A DNA stretch of 8,477 nt from Coxiellaceae bacterium (GTDB taxonomy: Bacteria > Pseudomonadota > Gammaproteobacteria > Coxiellales > Coxiellaceae): NCBI GenBank assembly GCA_014238445.1, contig JABABC010000102.1, forward strand, positions 1-8,477, written 5' to 3'. The position numbers and the translations under genes were made by a program. Below the pieces are notes generated by a model. That model searched no databases and was not told where the DNA came from. It saw only the letters and a program-made list of their open reading frames with translations. Shown here piece after piece: positions 6,775-8,477 of the stretch (its first letter is position 1; every line of letters begins with the position of its first letter).

Positions 6775-7700
6775 CGAACTTCTCCTGGGCCAGGTTGAGC
6801 CGGCTCACGACCACGGATCAACATTGAGGGATTGCGCGTCAATTCATTAGTAAATTGCTGCAGACTCAATGATAAATTATTTAATCGATTCACCAAAGAG
6901 CTTGTCGTAGGTAATAATTGTTGCGTCGTATTCGTGACTAAAGTTTTTGTAGATCCCAATAATTCTTGCAGGCTATCTGTTGCTTGATTAATAGTATTTA
7001 CTGTCTTATTAATATCAACCATGGTTTTATTCGTTTGATCAATCAATTCCGGCAACTGTTTAGAACTTGCTGCTGCATTTTTCATAGTGATATTCACAGA
7101 ATTCATGATCTTAGACCAATCTGGAGAGGACTCTGACAATGACTGTGAGAACTGCTTGAAATTTTGCATAATCGCAGATAATGCATCTAAGTTCTTCTTA
7201 TTTAATGCGTCATTAATCCGGCTTGATAAGGTCTGCAAATTATCAGCCACCTCAGGTAACGCATTGGTGATGGTATTCAGCAAAGATGGCTGAGAACGTA
7301 TCACTGGGTAAGCTTGTCCTGGTTTTGCCTTTAATAATGGGGCATCATCTGTAGTCGCTTCAAGCGCCACATAAGCTGCCCCTGTAATTCCTTGAATACT
7401 TAACGTAGCAACGGTACTCGTTAAAATAGGTGATCCATTCTTGATTTTTAATAGAATGCGCACAAGCTGAGGATTATGACTATCCAATGTAACACTGTTC
7501 ACATAACCAACAGGGACTCCGGTATAGCGCACAGGGCTTTGCACAGACAAACCTGTCACATCATCATGAACATACATCAGATAAGTATTATAAACTGTTC
7601 GCCCTCCCTTATAATGCAACCAAAAAAACAGAAGAATAGCAATAGTTGCAAATACAACAACAAATAACCCAACCAATGTATAATTTACTTTTGAAGACAT
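6771..7700 (-). CDS. MCE-domain (MlaD-like) substrate-binding protein of a lipid ABC transporter
   Basis: A 309-residue inner-membrane-anchored periplasmic protein. One N-terminal membrane helix (about 8-29) is followed by a single MCE domain (about 36-115) with the hallmark V-R-Y-T-G-V-P-V-G-Y-V (57-67) and G-I-T-G-A-A-Y-V (104-111). A long helical, Ser/Thr/Asn/Gln-rich region (about 137-290) probably forms a tube or coiled-coil extension from the MCE ring. The C-terminal R-N-P-S-M-L-I-R-G-R (289-298) precedes a Pro/Gly tail; I recall a similar motif in other MCE proteins paired with a separate auxiliary lipoprotein. By family it forms a hexameric ring that carries phospholipid or another lipid between membranes. 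Its start has a strong AAGGAG Shine-Dalgarno, 14 nt after the ATPase stop. It is longer than E. coli MlaD because of the helical extension. Substrate and transport direction are not visible. Confidence 0.92.
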   Translation of the reverse strand: MSSKVNYTLVGLFVVVFATIAILLFFWLHYKGGRTVYNTYLMYVHDDVTGLSVQSPVRYTGVPVGYVNSVTLDSHNPQLVRILLKIKNGSPILTSTVATLSIQGITGAAYVALEATTDDAPLLKAKPGQAYPVIRSQPSLLNTITNALPEVADNLQTLSSRINDALNKKNLDALSAIMQNFKQFSQSLSESSPDWSKIMNSVNITMKNAAASSKQLPELIDQTNKTMVDINKTVNTINQATDSLQELLGSTKTLVTNTTQQLLPTTSSLVNRLNNLSLSLQQFTNELTRNPSMLIRGREPAQPGPGEVR

Positions 7701-7714
7701 CGCTTCACTCCTTA

Positions 7715-8477
7715 TTAATTGCCTTTTCTTATGGCAGCCCTATCACCCGAAAAATAGGCTTGAATTAATGGATGCGTATTCTTAACTAATGCTGACATTG
7801 GCTCATCTGCAAGCACCCTCCCTTCACCAATAAAAATAACGCGATTAGGGACACGCCACAGTGTGTCTAAATCATGAGTCACCATCACAAACGTAATGCC
7901 CAAATGATCCCGTAAATGCAACACCAACTCATCCAACTCTGATGCACTCAAAGGATCCAACCCTGCGGTCGGTTCATCTAAAAAAACCAGCTGGGGGTCT
8001 AATGCGATAGCCCTAGCCATTGCTGCTCTTTTCTTCATCCCCCCGCTCAATTCAGAAGGGTATTTACCTGCCACTTCAGGACCCAAACCTGATAGCTTTA
8101 ATTTTAACAAGGCAATTTTACGCCTTGTATCAGCGTCTAAACGGACCAAATGATCAATGGGAAATGTGACATTATCAGCAATGGTTGAAGAGCTAAATAA
8201 TGCACAACTTTGAAACATAACCCCCCAGTTATTTTGAATGGCTGTTTTTTCCGATGCATCTAAATCATCAATGTCATGACCAAAGACTTTAATCTTACCG
8301 CCTGTAGGCTCATGTAACATTAAAATAGATCGTAACAATGTGGTTTTACCACACCCACTACCGCCAATAAGCGCAACAATGTCGCGACGGTTCACAGTTA
8401 AATCTAACTGGTCATGCACTTGCAGATTACCGAAATTATTTTTCAGTCCAGTAACTTCAATTAATGGCTCAGAAACA
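7715..8477 (-). CDS. MlaF-like ABC transporter ATPase (5' end cut by window edge)
   Basis: The cytoplasmic motor of the MCE lipid transporter. The frame is open to the right edge, giving 253 visible codons. Numbered from the first visible codon, Walker A G-G-S-G-C-G-K-T-T is at 38-46, the Q-loop Gln at 89 (V-M-F-Q), the signature L-S-G-G-M at 143-147, Walker B L-V-F-L-D-E at 163-168 with catalytic Glu168, the D-loop G-L-D-P just after, and the H-loop His at 201 (T-H-D). The L-S-G-G-M signature followed by K-K-R is typical of MlaF-type ATPases. A GTG at 8419 could be read as a start, but upstream codons encode L-I-E-V-T-G-L, the usual beta-strand before Walker A, so the true start lies at or just past the edge. 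The protein should pair with a MlaE-like permease, probably encoded beyond the edge. The next gene, for the MCE protein, follows after 14 nt. Confidence 0.94.
   Translation of the reverse strand, partial: VSEPLIEVTGLKNNFGNLQVHDQLDLTVNRRDIVALIGGSGCGKTTLLRSILMLHEPTGGKIKVFGHDIDDLDASEKTAIQNNWGVMFQSCALFSSSTIADNVTFPIDHLVRLDADTRRKIALLKLKLSGLGPEVAGKYPSELSGGMKKRAAMARAIALDPQLVFLDEPTAGLDPLSASELDELVLHLRDHLGITFVMVTHDLDTLWRVPNRVIFIGEGRVLADEPMSALVKNTHPLIQAYFSGDRAAIRKGN

Noticed and set aside
6548..6814. 88-codon minus-strand frame across the MCE/lipoprotein junction
   Set aside because: It overlaps both real genes in another frame; the MCE and lipoprotein frames have clear family motifs and good ribosome sites.
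7087..7667. Plus-strand open frames opposite the MCE gene
   Set aside because: They are antisense shadows of the MCE coding region with no supporting signals.
8417..8419. GTG as the start of the ABC ATPase
   Set aside because: The frame continues upstream to the edge and encodes the conserved strand before Walker A, so this GTG is an internal valine.

Overview
The window looks like ordinary chromosomal DNA of a gammaproteobacterium with fairly low G+C (roughly 40% by eye, not computed). Three things point there: a very large NAD-specific glutamate dehydrogenase of the ~180 kDa type, a QseB/QseC-like two-component pair, and a Gram-negative MCE (Mla-like) lipid ABC transporter with an outer-membrane-type lipoprotein. 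I cannot name a genus. I see no insertion sequences, integrases, CRISPR arrays, tRNAs or rRNAs.

Layout. Positions 1-3668 (minus strand) hold the first 1222 codons of the glutamate dehydrogenase; its C-terminus lies beyond the left edge. Positions 3669-3988 are a 320-bp divergent regulatory region with AT-rich dyads, a candidate IHF site and one plausible promoter on each strand. Positions 3989-6129 (plus strand) encode an OmpR-family response regulator and its QseC-like histidine kinase. After a short 33-bp convergent junction, positions 6163-8477 (minus strand) carry the distal part of an MCE transporter operon: ATPase (5' end cut by the window edge), MCE substrate-binding protein, and ABC auxiliary lipoprotein. 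A permease gene is expected just beyond the right edge.

How the genes work together. The ATPase, MCE protein and lipoprotein should form one envelope lipid-transport machine: cytoplasmic motor, inner-membrane-anchored periplasmic MCE protein, and lipoprotein partner at the outer membrane. The regulator and kinase form a phosphorelay whose signal and targets are not visible. Glutamate dehydrogenase feeds glutamate carbon into the TCA cycle and releases ammonium. Sharing a divergent control region suggests, but does not show, that the two-component system could influence it. I found no convincing new biological system. The most interesting unexplained signal is the cluster of dyads and the IHF-like site between the dehydrogenase and the regulator.
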